This document shows positions 12,418 to 22,676 of a stretch of DNA of 64,000 bases, piece by piece (the first letter of the stretch is position 1; each line of letters opens with the position of its first letter). Made by a program: the position numbers and the translations under genes. Location of the stretch: contig CM069434.1 in assembly GCA_035610365.1 (NCBI GenBank), positions 31,086,238-31,150,237 of the forward strand, given 5' to 3'. The notes beneath the pieces were generated by a model. That model made no database searches. It was not told where the DNA came from and was given only the letters and a program-made list of their open reading frames with translations. The stretch comes from Aquatica leii. Its lineage: Eukaryota; Arthropoda; Insecta; Coleoptera; Lampyridae.

Positions 12418-13425
12418 CAGCGTTTTCTAAAGTGTGGGTCGTGACCCGGCACCGGGTTGCAGAAAAATTCAGCTGGATCGCGGCAAAAAAATGTAAAAAC
12501 ACAAAAAAAATTATTGCATATTATTACATCGGTTAGTCACTAGGAATAGTGCCAAAGTGTGTATTTGTACTCTTTCATATAGCATATATAGAACTTTACC
12601 GCTTGCTCCCGCGCGTTGTGCTAACGTTGCCAGGTCTTCCCTTCCCGCGCACGCAGATTTACTGTTGTCCACAAGCTTCAGTTGCTTGGGCATGTTTGTC
12701 TGTGATTTTCTCATTCAATATATTGCCGTCTCCGGTACATGCGCCGCAAACTCAAGTGTGTGAAAAAAAGCTGATATGTTTTAATTTTAATTAGTTATTA
12801 TTATTAATAGCAACTTCACATTGGTAAGTAATAAAAATACTTTTTTTTATAAATCATCAATAAACAAATTGTTTTTATTAAAGTGTCCAACCTATTTTAA
12901 AATAGATAAATGATTAATCCAGAAAACCAAAAATTTAAATAATGATGATCTACCAAGTATGACCAAAGCTTAACATCGTGATCGTGAAGATACTTTGCCT
13001 GAAGTCTCTAAAGCAGATATACAGCGCCAAAATAACAAGCGTAAAGCTAATTGGACTCCCAAATATTGTGAAGAATATTTACACTTTGGGTTCATTGCCG
13101 GCAGCCGTCAAAATAATTTGCCGCTATGTGTTATTTGCAATGAGCAACTTTCAAATGAAAGTATGAAACCATCAAAGTTGAAACGGCATTTAAGCACACT
13201 CCATTTTGAGTACTTTAATAAGCCAATTAACTTTTTTACTGATAAGAAAAATCAATTGATTGCTGCTCAAAAAAAATGCATCTTTTTCTCACCATTCAAA
13301 TAAAAACCTCACTTTGACATTATTTAAAATTTCTAATTTATTAGCTGAGTATCCTCATAGTGCTGGAGAAAAATTAATACTTTCCGCTTTAAAAATCGTT
13401 GCAAATAATTTATACGAAATAAAGG
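12418..13425 (+). mobile_element. hAT transposon, left part (terminal inverted repeat and zinc finger)
   Basis: The terminal sequence CAGCGTTTTCTAAAGTGTGG followed by GTCGTGACCCG is the classic left end of hAT elements of the Charlie/ZBED group. The coding part on the plus strand (about 12975-13425) starts the transposase. It contains NWTPKYCEEYLHFGFI and a BED-like zinc finger CVICNEQLSNESMKPSKLKR with HLSTLH. A frame change near 13300 leads to LLAEYPHSAGEKLILSALKI, which matches the next part of ZBED5-like proteins. The gene is interrupted at 13425 by a Gypsy element and resumes at 20264. The GC-rich 12.55-12.76 kb is the 5' non-coding part of the hAT. Confidence 0.85.
13422..13425. repeat. 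target-site duplication of the Gypsy element, left copy
   Basis: AAGG precedes the left LTR and is repeated directly after the right LTR at 20264-20267. The length fits Gypsy elements. One adjoining A makes the exact length 4 or 5. Confidence 0.75.
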
Positions 13426-14779
13426 TGTTACAAGTTTTTCGGTGTTACGAACCTGCACGGCCAACTCTCAACAGTCGGAGAGGGGGTAGGTCTTCTAGAA
13501 ATATATATATAAGATAATTAAGGGCGCCAGAGCCTGTCCAAAGTAAGTTTCTACCTGCTCACAGCAGAAATGGTAATAACTTGTAACTATGATGTTAAGT
13601 TCGTAACTGCTGAAGGAAACGAATAAAAGAGAAAAACTAAATCGTTAATAACAATGGTGCTTTAATTACTCTATCACGATAAATATAATAAGAATTAAAT
13701 AGTCAAATCGGAGTAGTTATTAGTGAGAATATACAAAATCGAATCACAGTAAGATAGGCAACTTACATGACATAAGTGCAGAACACGGCTACGAATAATT
13801 CGCAGTAAATATCATTTACATAACTAGAAATATGGTAGTAACGACAATAAGGCAAAACAATTAGTATAACATTAACATTAAATTATCACAATAAATAAGC
13901 ATAAACAGCATACGTAGTATAAGCAAATTTACTAACTAAAGATATTACCATTACGCTAATCAGTACGAAGTTATGATGATTGTAAGTTTCGTGAGAAACC
14001 TCGTTGACGACGAAAGAAAATTTATAAAAAACTTACCACCAATACAGGTGTTCCTTTTATGCGGAGGAAGCGCTCCCTTCGGCACGTGTCCTGTAATTAA
14101 TTTTAATTGCAAATCGTGTCAACCTAATAGCTCACGAAATCGAAATCTACAAAGTCATTACGTAAATTGTAAAATGTACACAAAACACAAACCGAACGTC
14201 GGATGCTGTTATACCCTTTTCTATGATTTAATTAATTCCAACAGTAGGCCTTATAAATATTTAGAATCGTTCCAACATAATATTCGTCGAGGGTTATCTC
14301 TCGTCTTTCAGTATCGGATAGAATTCATGGGCCAGATGGAGGTAAGAATAGCCGGTGACGATACAAATATCCCACGATTGTAACGAAGTCACACAATTTC
14401 CTGATGGGCTTTAAATTATAGCCAGAATGCCCTGATTTATTAGGTGGCACATGGGGCTAACCAAAAAGACATAAAAATTACTTTTAATTACAGAAATAAA
14501 TAAAATTACTTACGCTGCGGAAGTAAATTAGTTAATTAAAGAAACTACATAATTTCCATCGTGTCCCTAACACGTGGATGATTTTAGAGAACCAACATTC
14601 ACTCACACAGCCCGCGATATTGCCAGTTACAATGTTAAAGTTAAAATGTCGGAGAAGACACCGGATGCGTAATACAAAGTGACCAACGAACCCGATAGAT
14701 GGCGTCAAGAAATATAAAAGCAACTTTTAATTAAATTGATATACAGGGTACTACATTATTTAAATTTATGTACGTAACA
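13426..14779 (-). repeat. long terminal repeat, left (3' LTR in element sense)
   Basis: 1354 bp, bounded by TGTTAC and GTAACA. It is nearly identical to the repeat at 18910-20263. Frames of 111-136 codons on its plus strand appear in both copies but are antisense to the element and have no recognisable domain. Confidence 0.9.
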
Positions 14780-14792
14780 GAATTCCCCCCCA
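14780..14792 (-). other. polypurine tract of the Gypsy element
   Basis: On the minus strand GGGGGGGAATTC directly precedes the 3' LTR, the expected place of the plus-strand primer. Confidence 0.6.
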
Positions 14793-16890
14793 GCAAGATA
14801 AAAGCGTGGAGCGAGAATAACGAAGACAAAAGCTAAAATGAAGATAGAAATTTAGGCATACGCCAAGGATAGAACCCTAAAATCCAAAACCAACCCCACA
14901 ACACAATAACGCCCAACCCCAGAAGAAACGTAGATGAAAGAGGTTTTCTCGGTTTACTAAGCATCACCAACCAGATGTGTCCAAAAGTCGCATGAAGCGG
15001 CATGATACTTCAAAGAACCAGAAACTCAACTAACAGAATAGAAGTATCAGCACAGGTACTCGTTAAAAGTCGACAACAGTCGTTACGCTAAAAAGCCAGA
15101 AAGCAACGCAGTCCCATAGACCTTACTGATCAACAACACTAAAGTAACCCCAGAGAAAAAGAAGAATGATAGGAAAGAAAGAATACGAATCCAACCCCAA
15201 ATATAAGTCCCCAAAGCTAACTAAGCTAAAGAAGTAAAAAGAAAAAAAAAGTATCTAGATGTCGAAATGGGATACGCGATTTAGAAGAAAGTCAAAAAGA
15301 AAAACTAAAGTAGTTGTGCTCCAAAAAGTCGTCAACAGACGATATGAGATTCTTCCACCAAAAACCACAAACCAAACAGATCCTAAAGATCCAAGCAAAG
15401 AAGACCAACGAAGAAATCTCAAGCAAAAAGAAAGATTCTGATTAAAAGTCGACATAAGTCGTACTACCAAAAAGGCAGAGAAAAAGAATCAGTAATCCCA
15501 GAGTCACAACAACAAAGTTACCAAAAAGCTAAACACTAAATGAGTGCCAATCCAAAAGAAATCCAAACCGCGAAACCCAAAACAAAACCAAAAGAAAGAA
15601 AGAAAAAGAAGTAAGAACCAATAAAGAAGAGAAAGCTTCACTTGCCAATTGAACGTCGTGAGTCAGTGCCTGTTGTGTTAGAATGTCACCTGGAACTTAA
15701 ATGCCGAAGAACGGATTAGAATATTCCAAGAGCAAAAGAAACCCAAAGGAGAGAAATATCCTAACAGTGACCGACAACATCAAAAATGCCGACTAAGCGG
15801 AAGTACAGAGTACCAGAAGCGACGTTGCAGTCGATCCCAAGCTTCCATCCAAAAACAGCAAAACAGAAACCCACTAACCCTAATAAAGCGAGAGAAGTAA
15901 CCGAGGACGAAAAGCAAAAGAAAAGAACCATAGTTGCGTGAATACTAACGAAAGAAGTTATTAAAAGAAAATACCAAAAAAAAAATATCCAAGCAACAAA
16001 TCCCGATAAAAGAAAAAGCAAAAGAGATAATGGCCCTAAAGACAAACCTTCCAAAGCAAAAGGGAAAAATAAGAAGTAAGAAAAACAAGAAAGGCAGAAA
16101 AGAAACAGACGGAGAAAGATAAGACAAGATGTAGATGTCTGATTCGTTCTTCTCTCCGTAGAAGAAACGAAAGGGAGTGACCAACCCTTCATTGCCCAAC
16201 CAACCGCCCAAGAGGCGAACCATAAAGAGAATCAAAACAAAGAATAATGGTTGGCACAAAGAAAAGATAGATAGGCCCAAGAAGAAAAAAATAAAAAGTA
16301 GAAAAGATAAGAGATATAGAAAGAACAGAGACAGACGGAGATAGATAAGGCTCGATGTTAATGCCTGATTCATTCTTCACCCCGTAAAAGAATGAAAAGA
16401 GAGACCACCCTACGGTGCCCATCCAACCGCCCTAAGAATAGAAAAAAAACAAGGTATGAGAAAATGTATCGATATTAGTTATAGAACGAATGCGTACCAA
16501 TTGCTGTCCCAAATTGGAAAATATACTCCAAGACTTTAATGCCGACGAGCGGAATAGAAAACTCAAGAAAAGAAAAACCAAATCCAAAAGTAGAAGAGAG
16601 AATTCTATAGATGACGTACCAATCCAAAAAGGCCGACTAAGCGGATATAAATATATACAGACGGAAAGGTAGTCTGTCCTGAAGTAAGATGGAGAAGAAA
16701 GAAACCAAAACAAAAGTACTAGAAACTTAAGCAAAGAAAAGAAAATCGGTGACAGCAATATGAGAAGAACAATTGGGTAGCATCCAAGCTACAACCAACA
16801 AGATACCGACGACATATTCAAAGACTCGAACCACCAAAACCGAAAGAAAAGAACCAAAAGAATAGCAAAGGTCGAAAGTCGAAAGCCCAA
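14793..16890 (-). other. non-coding, strand-asymmetric internal region of the Gypsy element
   Basis: About 2 kb very poor in T on the plus strand and full of GAAAG/AAGAA runs, hence pyrimidine-rich in element sense. It has internal repetition. The stretch around 16090-16205 recurs at 16325-16435 (shared GCCTGATTC-like and CCAACCGCCC blocks), and ATGCCGA(C/A) with AAGCGGA motifs recur near 15690, 15790, 16540 and 16630. I do not regard the long pyrimidine-side frames as genes because they are low-complexity Leu/Phe/Ser strings. Confidence 0.6.
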
Positions 16891-16897
16891 AAGCGAA

Positions 16898-18226
16898 CTA
16901 GCACTTACGACGCTTGCGACGCCGATGAAAGCGAAGAGAACGATTAGAAGAAGGAGACAACAAAGAATAATTAGAATCGACTGCAGAAGAAGATGCAAAA
17001 GCAATAGCAGCGGCTTTCACACCCGGAGAAATAGTACGATCCTTATGTAGACGCGTAGACCTTATAGCGACATCAGTGTTGGAAAGCTTCGTTCTACTTG
17101 GCAAAATGTGACGTGACCTAATAGGCTTGCTTCGTCGCGAATTCGAACAAGAACAATGACGTATGAACTCGGCAACCTTAGGTCTCATATGAGGCCAGTA
17201 AAAATGACATCGAAGAGCTTCCAAAGTGCTCCTAACACTGAGGTGATCACAATTAGAGGTAAAGTGGTGATCTTGAATAAGTTGCTTGCGCTGGTCCGAA
17301 GGTACAACTAACTTCCAAACGCAAGGATCCGAAGATGAAATGCGTACACGTTTACATAAAAGATTTTTCACAACACACCAACGAGAGAAACGACGGGGAG
17401 AAGCAGTAACTTTAGATATCATACCTAAATACCAAGGATCAGTAGTAGGCCTAATAATCCTAGAAACTGAAAAGAAATTAGGAGGAAGAGAAAGAAGAGA
17501 ACGAACAGTACGTAAAGGCTTATCACCTTGAGAACGACAACGAACACAAGTATTGGGAGGAGAAGTAGTAAGAGAGCAAGTAGCAGAAGAGACGGAAGTA
17601 GCAATCTTATCAGCAAAGACTACAGATGACTTTGGAACTTTGTCACCAATCTCTGTTGTCGAGAAGTGGAAAGAATCGCGAGAATGGATGTTCGACTCCA
17701 AACGCTTGCCTAAAGATATTAACTGAGCAATGGATGTAATCTCAATCAACGCTAAAGGAAGTTGATAGAACGGCGTTAGATTTCGACGAATAACCTTGAG
17801 CTGCATTTGCTCTGAGACTGGTTCTGCTAGCTGAAGAAAAAGATATCGCATATTGGTAACGTAAGTACCGATGGTTTCGTTAGCTCCCATCGTACGACTG
17901 CGAATAGTTTCCATCAAGCGCTCATCATAATCTAACGGTAAAAACTCAGACTTCAACAAAGCAGCAGCATCATCCCACGAACGTATAGAACTTCGATTCG
18001 TCCTAAAAACAAGAAGGGCTTTGCCAGATAAAACCTCAAAAGCTGAAAGAAAAAGTTGATGTTGTGAAACACCACGAGACAAACACAACTCGTCAATACG
18101 AATAAGAAATTCTATAAGTACAGAAGGATCTTCACCCGAAAAAGTAACATTCCAATTACCTAAATTCGTTTCGGAATCAGAGTCCGAAGAAGCAAGAAAT
18201 GGCGGTTCTTCGTCTGAAGAATACAT
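16898..18226 (-). CDS. gag: gag-type protein with integrase zinc-binding segment (Gypsy element)
   Basis: A frame of 442 residues. The first ~200 residues match the retrotransposon gag domain: an acidic start (MYSSDEEPPFLASSDSDSE), then FSGEDPSVLIEFLIRIDELC, a capsid-like helical stretch and FLQLAEPVSEQMQLKVIRRN. Near residues 300-360 follows an HHCC zinc-binding region of the kind that begins retroviral integrases (DHLSVRSTLEALRCHFYWPH then FIRHCSC). The tail is Ser/Arg-rich. In the family the two parts normally belong to separate stretches with protease and RT between them; here they share one frame. It lies next to the primer-binding site, as gag should. The element as a whole is incomplete; whether this protein is made is unknown. 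Confidence 0.75.
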   Translation of the reverse strand: MYSSDEEPPFLASSDSDSETNLGNWNVTFSGEDPSVLIEFLIRIDELCLSRGVSQHQLFLSAFEVLSGKALLVFRTNRSSIRSWDDAAALLKSEFLPLDYDERLMETIRSRTMGANETIGTYVTNMRYLFLQLAEPVSEQMQLKVIRRNLTPFYQLPLALIEITSIAQLISLGKRLESNIHSRDSFHFSTTEIGDKVPKSSVVFADKIATSVSSATCSLTTSPPNTCVRCRSQGDKPLRTVRSLLSLPPNFFSVSRIIRPTTDPWYLGMISKVTASPRRFSRWCVVKNLLCKRVRISSSDPCVWKLVVPSDQRKQLIQDHHFTSNCDHLSVRSTLEALRCHFYWPHMRPKVAEFIRHCSCSNSRRSKPIRSRHILPSRTKLSNTDVAIRSTRLHKDRTISPGVKAAAIAFASSSAVDSNYSLLSPSSNRSLRFHRRRKRRKC

Positions 18227-18891
18227 AGCTAAAACAATAACAAGTAAACAATAAACTAACCAAAGCTGTCAATTACAACAGAAATGTGCCACCACGGGTC
18301 TGGCCAAAATTCAAAATAACAGTAAGTACAAGCCGTATTACTACCAACTATGTAATCCAATAAGAAAACAAATTAATCGACGTAGTCGAGTCAATCCAAA
18401 AAATCAAAGCGAAGGTCCGATTAAAAGAAACGTAAGCAAAGTGCTAATCTACAATCAAACTGCAGCACTAAAGAAAAATACAGAGAAAGTAAAAGTTAAT
18501 GAAGTAACTCAGACGTCCAGTCGAGTAGCAATAACTAAGTAAAGAAAGCAAAGTAAAATCGAACCCACGTAAGACTAAGAAAAGAATCAATAAAGCTAGA
18601 AGAACTTATGATCGCACACACTAAATCGATAGCAAGTCAACAATATAAACTACCTATTCCTGCTAGTGATCCTATACTAATTAGAGAAAAAAATCTAAAC
18701 AGCAGAAAGAATTATAACGAATCAGCAATTCAAAAGAAAAAGAATCGAAAAGTCAGGTAGCCAATTTGCTACACACTAAGTCTAGAGAAATTCGACAGTA
18801 TAAGTTAAACCTACGCTAATCACAATTAAAGAATAGCTAAAAGCAATGTAGAGAAATGAGAAATTCGATATGAGATAATCAAGGCCCCAAA

Positions 18892-18909
18892 CAGTTGGGC
18901 TCGCCAATT
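18892..18909 (-). other. primer-binding-site region of the Gypsy element
   Basis: On the minus strand, two bases after the LTR end TGTAACA, TTGGCGAGCCCAAC begins. The TGG start and position fit a tRNA primer site. I did not match it to a particular tRNA. Confidence 0.55.
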
Positions 18910-20263
18910 TGTTACAAGTTTTTCGGTGTTACGAACCTGCACGGCCAACTCTCAACAGTCGGAGAGGGGGTAGGTCTTCTAGAAATATATATATAAGATA
19001 ATTAAGGGCGCCAGAGCCTGTCCAAAGTAAGTTTCTACCTGCTCACAGCAGAAATGGTAATAACTTGTAACTATGATGTTAAGTTCGTAACTGCTGAAGG
19101 AAACGAATAAAAGAGAAAAACTAAATCGTTAATAACAATGGTGCTTTAATTACTCTATCACGATAAATATAATAAGAATTAAATAGTCAAATCGGAGTAG
19201 TTATTAGTGAGAATATACAAAATCGAATCACAGTAAGATAGGCAACTTACATGACATAAGTGCAGAACACGGCTACGAATAATTCGCAGTAAATATCATT
19301 TACATAACTAGAAATATGGTAGTAACGACAATAAGGCAAAACAATTAGTATAACATTAACATTAAATTATCACAATAAATAAGCATAAACAGCATACGTA
19401 GTATAAGCAAATTTACTAACTAAAGATATTACCATTACGCTAATCAGTACGAAGTTATGATGATTGTAAGTTTCGTGAGAAACCTCGTTGACGACGAAAG
19501 AAAATTTATAAAAAAACTTACCACCAATACAGGTGTTCCTTTTATGCGGAGGAAGCGCTCCCTTCGGCACGTGTCCTGTAATTAATTTTAATTGCAAATC
19601 GTGTCAACCTAATAGCTCACGAAATCGAAATCTACAAAGTCATTACGTAAATTGTAAAATGTACACAAAACACAAACCGAACGTCGGATGCTGTTATACC
19701 CTTTTCTATGATTTAATTAATTCCAACAGTAGGCCTTATAAATATTTAGAATCGTTCCAACATAATATTCGTCGAGGGTTATCTCTCGTCTTTCAGTATC
19801 GGATAGAATTCATGGGCCAGATGGAGGTAAGAATAGCCGGTGACGATACAAATATCCCACGATTGTAACGAAGTCACACAATTTCCTGATGGGCTTTAAA
19901 TTATAGCCAGAATGCCCTGATTTATTAGGTGGCACATGGGGCTAACCAAAAGACATAAAAATTACTTTTAATTACAGAAATAAATAAAATTACTTACGCT
20001 GCGGAAGTAAATTAGTTAATTAAAGAAACTACATAATTTCCATCGTGTCCCTAACACGTGGATGATTTTAGAGAACCAACATTCACTCACACAGCCCGCG
20101 ATATTGCCAGTTACAATGTTAAAGTTAAAATGTCGGAGAAGACACCGGATGCGTAATACAAAGTGACCAACGAACCCGATAGATGGCGTCAAGAAATATA
20201 AAAGCAACTTTTAATTAAATTGATATACAGGGTACTACATTATTTAAATTTATGTACGTAACA
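18910..20263 (-). repeat. long terminal repeat, right (5' LTR in element sense)
   Basis: 1354 bp, the near-identical partner of 13426-14779. It is followed by AAGG, the right copy of the target-site duplication, and then by the hAT transposase resuming in the same orientation as before the insertion. Confidence 0.9.
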
Positions 20264-21385
20264 AAGGAAAAAAGTTTATTTCCGGCGATACCATTATCAA
20301 ATAATAGAGTTAAACGAAGAATTGATAATTGCACAAAACAGATAGAAGAAGAACTAGTTGCTAAAGTAAAAAACAGCAAGTTTTTTTTTGCAAATAGATG
20401 AAAACACAGATATTGAGGATAATGCAAATCTAATGTGTTTTATCAGATATATTGACGAAGACACCATACAAGAAATTTTTTTGTTTTGTAAAAGGCTACC
20501 AACAAGAACGACCTCAGATGAAATTTTTAAGGTTACCAATATTTTGTCACCAGTCACGGTATTGATTGGATGAAGTTGGTATAAGTAGCAACGGAGCAGG
20601 TGCAATGGCAAGCTGTTATAAAGGTTTGTTTAAACAAATTCAAGAATTACCAATTAATTGTATATGGGAGCACTGTAGTATCTATAAACAAGTGTTGGCA
20701 GTAAAACGCATGTCTTTAAATTTAAACATGACTTTGGAAGAATGTGTCAAGTTTGTAAACTACATAAAATCTCGTCTATTAAATAGCAGACCTTTTATCG
20801 AATTATGCAAGAGAATGGGGAATGATCATAAACAACTCCTTTTGTATTGTAATTCACGGTGGTTTTCAAAAGAAAACGTTTTAAAACGTCTGTTAGAAGC
20901 TAAATGACGAACCCTTGGTATTTTTTAATCAAGGATGGATTCCACGATTTCGAGTAGTTAATAAAAGTAACTTAAGTGCGACATACTTGCTACACTCAAT
21001 GAATTGAATTTAAATTTGCAAGGTTTTGGTTTAAATATTTTTAAAGTATCCAAAAAAATGGCTGCAATAATTAAAAAAATGACTCTGTGGAAACAACAAC
21101 TTTCAATAGGAATTTAAAAATTTTTGAAACATTACATACATTTATTGAAACCCATTCAAACTACGATAAAAAAGATTTACATCTTAAAACACTATCAGTT
21201 TCAATTCATGAACATCTTTCGGAGCTAATAAATAGTTTTAAATATTACTTTCCAGATATTCCTTCACGTAATATGTTGATTAAAGATCGGTTTTCTGTCG
21301 TAATTAAAAAGAAGGAAATGTTTAATCATAGTGAACAAGAAGTTGATAATTTAATTAAAATTTGCAATCAAAGATAATTAATCAA
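20264..21385 (+). pseudogene. hAT transposase, right part (ZBED5-like)
   Basis: Continuation of the gene broken at 13425. Blocks in order: RRIDNCTKQIEEELVAKVK and FLQIDENTDIEDNANLMCFI, which holds the first catalytic Asp of hAT enzymes. Then come YIDEDTIQEIFLFCKRLPT and VKFVNYIKSRLLNSRPFIEL with MGNDHKQLLLYCNSRWFSKE. Last come ETTTFNRNLKIFETLHTFIE and FKYYFPDIPSR. These follow ZBED5-like hAT transposases closely. Frame changes near 20390, 20570 and 20900-21090 break it. The C-terminal dimerisation domain and right terminal repeat are missing; other repeats begin at about 21390. The gene is dead. Total hAT remnant is about 2.1 kb without the Gypsy insertion. Confidence 0.85.
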
Positions 21386-21389
21386 GTTT

Positions 21390-21555
21390 AAACAAATATT
21401 TAACTCGACTAAATTAAAACAATGAGTTTTATCTCGTTTATATAGATTTTTTGTATTCATATAACTGCGAGTTGCTGTTATTTTGATATAGTTATGTAGT
21501 TTTACGGACACAAAAGTCTTTGAGCTTAATGTTTCTTTAAACTTAATGTCTAAAC
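21390..21555 (+). repeat. interspersed repeat shared with 25.79-25.94 kb
   Basis: The block CTCGACTAAATTAAAA followed by ATAAGTT/ATGAGTT, T-rich DNA, TGTATT(C/T)ATATAACT and ACAAA(A/C)...TTTTA recurs at about 25796-25940 in the same orientation. It cuts off the hAT on its right. Its nature is unknown. Confidence 0.45.
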
Positions 21556-21565
21556 ACTTCTATGG

Positions 21566-21870
21566 AGTTTAGAATCAGGCTTGGTTCACAAGTTGATTAC
21601 CTAACTCTGTAGTGGTTCTTTGTTAGATTTTCGTTTGCTTTTTCAAGTTTATCGTTTTCTTTCTTACCTTTTCTGAGTTTAGAATCTGGCTTAGTTCACA
21701 AGTTGATTACCTAATTTTTGAGAAGTGCTTAATTAGATTTCGGTTGGTTGTTTGAGTTCTTCGATTTCTCTCACGTCCTGATAAAGCCCCTTACGAAAGT
21801 GGGCGAAACGTTGGCAACTTCGGTTACAACATTGACACGGTTCAAACCCGGAAGATGTTCTTATCTTAAT
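21566..21870 (+). mobile_element. Penelope-like terminal repeat fragment with partial tandem duplication
   Basis: The unit beginning GAGTTTAGAATC(A/T)GGCTT and GTTCACAAGTTGATTACCTAA occurs twice, at 21566 and 21672. The second copy runs on through a hammerhead-like motif to about 21870. The same sequence lies at 46.62-46.76 kb (plus) and 580-415 (minus, following a Penelope protein end), which identifies it. Confidence 0.65.
21778..21822 (+). ncRNA. hammerhead-ribozyme-like motif in the Penelope terminal repeat
   Basis: Order of parts: CTGATAA, a stem II of GCCC...GGGC closed by an 11-base loop, GAAA, then ACGTT-GGC-AACTT as a short stem III ending before a C at the expected cleavage position. 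The first core box departs from CTGANGA by one base and stem III has one mismatch, so activity is doubtful. Minimal hammerheads with such short stem III are known from Penelope-like elements. Confidence 0.5.
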
Positions 21871-22288
21871 TTTGTTTTTGTTTTAACTTGACTTGTAGTT
21901 TCATGTACAATGTGAAAACCCTCGTTCATAATTACGTGTTACTACATTTTGTTATAATTTTGCATCTCTGTTTGATGCATTTTGATCATAGGGGATTTTT
22001 TATGAAAACTCTGTAGACAGTACGTGTAACATTTATAAAAAAACATTTTTAAATAATTAGACAGTTTGATTCTTATTTACTCTTGGAAAACAGTAAAATG
22101 TGGTAGTGCTGCGATTCTTCTATATTCAAGGTAGCAACTTGTTGTATAACAATATGTTTGTGAAATATTTAAGTTAGAGGTTTAATGCTTTGTTTTCGTT
22201 TTAGTTAACGGATTTAATTGTTTGTCCAACACAGCCTATTATTCTTGTATGGTTATGGATGGAAAGTTTAGTTTCTTATTTTCGTATT
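21871..22288. other. non-coding sequence between Penelope pieces
   Basis: AT-rich, with no frame or terminus recognised. Confidence 0.35.
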
Positions 22289-22676
22289 TTATTTTTGCTC
22301 TGTAGCAGAATGCACCAAATAATCATAGCAACTCTGAGAATATGTTTCACTACTTAACCTAGAAATTGTGGGTAACCTGAAAACACGTTTTCCAAACATC
22401 ATGTATTTAAAGTAATAATTATATTGTTTAAAATTATAAGCGACTTTTGGCTTAGACCGCGTCGTAGTAAAACACCCAGACTTAGGCTTGGTCATAGTCT
22501 CTTTTTGAGAGCCAAAACAAAAAGTAGAACTTGGCCTTTGCCGTATTGTCGTTCGTGAATCCAAACAAACTAAGGTTTCGTTTGCAGCTTGTACCTTCAG
22601 AGTGGTAAAAGTCACTTAAAGAAAAAGTGAAAATGACGATATTTATACCAATAGCGATTAGCGTAATTAACGAACC
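22289..22676 (-). other. terminal repeat of Penelope-like element with small conserved open frame
   Basis: After the end of the Penelope protein, the minus strand has a frame running from 22615 (first codon GTG) for 108 codons, beginning TFTTLKVQAANETLVCLDS. A frame at 25397-25669 on the plus strand, after the other Penelope copy, matches it over about 60 residues (shared: TKPKSG, FTTTRSKPKVAYNFK). The frame is held although the DNA differs at many sites. It may be a small protein, or part of the 5' exon that Penelope terminal repeats carry. I do not recognise a domain. Confidence 0.4.

Larger units (their letters stand above)
13426..20263 (-). mobile_element. young Gypsy-type LTR element, non-autonomous in appearance, inserted in hAT
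   Basis: Two 1354-bp direct repeats, TGTTAC...GTAACA, flank a 4.1-kb internal region, and AAGG is duplicated on both sides. The element reads on the minus strand: a primer-binding-like TTGGCGAGCCCAAC lies next to the right LTR, and a run of G (minus strand) forms the polypurine tract next to the left LTR. The LTRs differ at about two positions by eye, so the insertion is very recent. The coding content is short: one gag-type frame that also carries an integrase-type zinc-binding segment. I recognise no protease or reverse transcriptase part, so I treat it as an incomplete element. Relatives of its LTR lie at 4.8 kb and 56.3 kb. Confidence 0.9.

Noticed and set aside
12511-12794. Overlapping frames on both strands in a GC-richer patch
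   Set aside because: They lie in the 5' non-coding part of the hAT element. There is no homology, and the frames conflict.
13973-14383. Plus-strand frame of 136 codons in the left LTR, repeated at 19533-19868
   Set aside because: It is antisense to the element and present twice only because the LTRs are nearly identical. I see no domain, and chance is likely in sequence with few stops.
15255-16758. Several minus-strand frames rich in Leu, Phe and Ser
   Set aside because: They are low-complexity products of the purine/pyrimidine strand bias in the Gypsy interior, and frames overlap on both strands.
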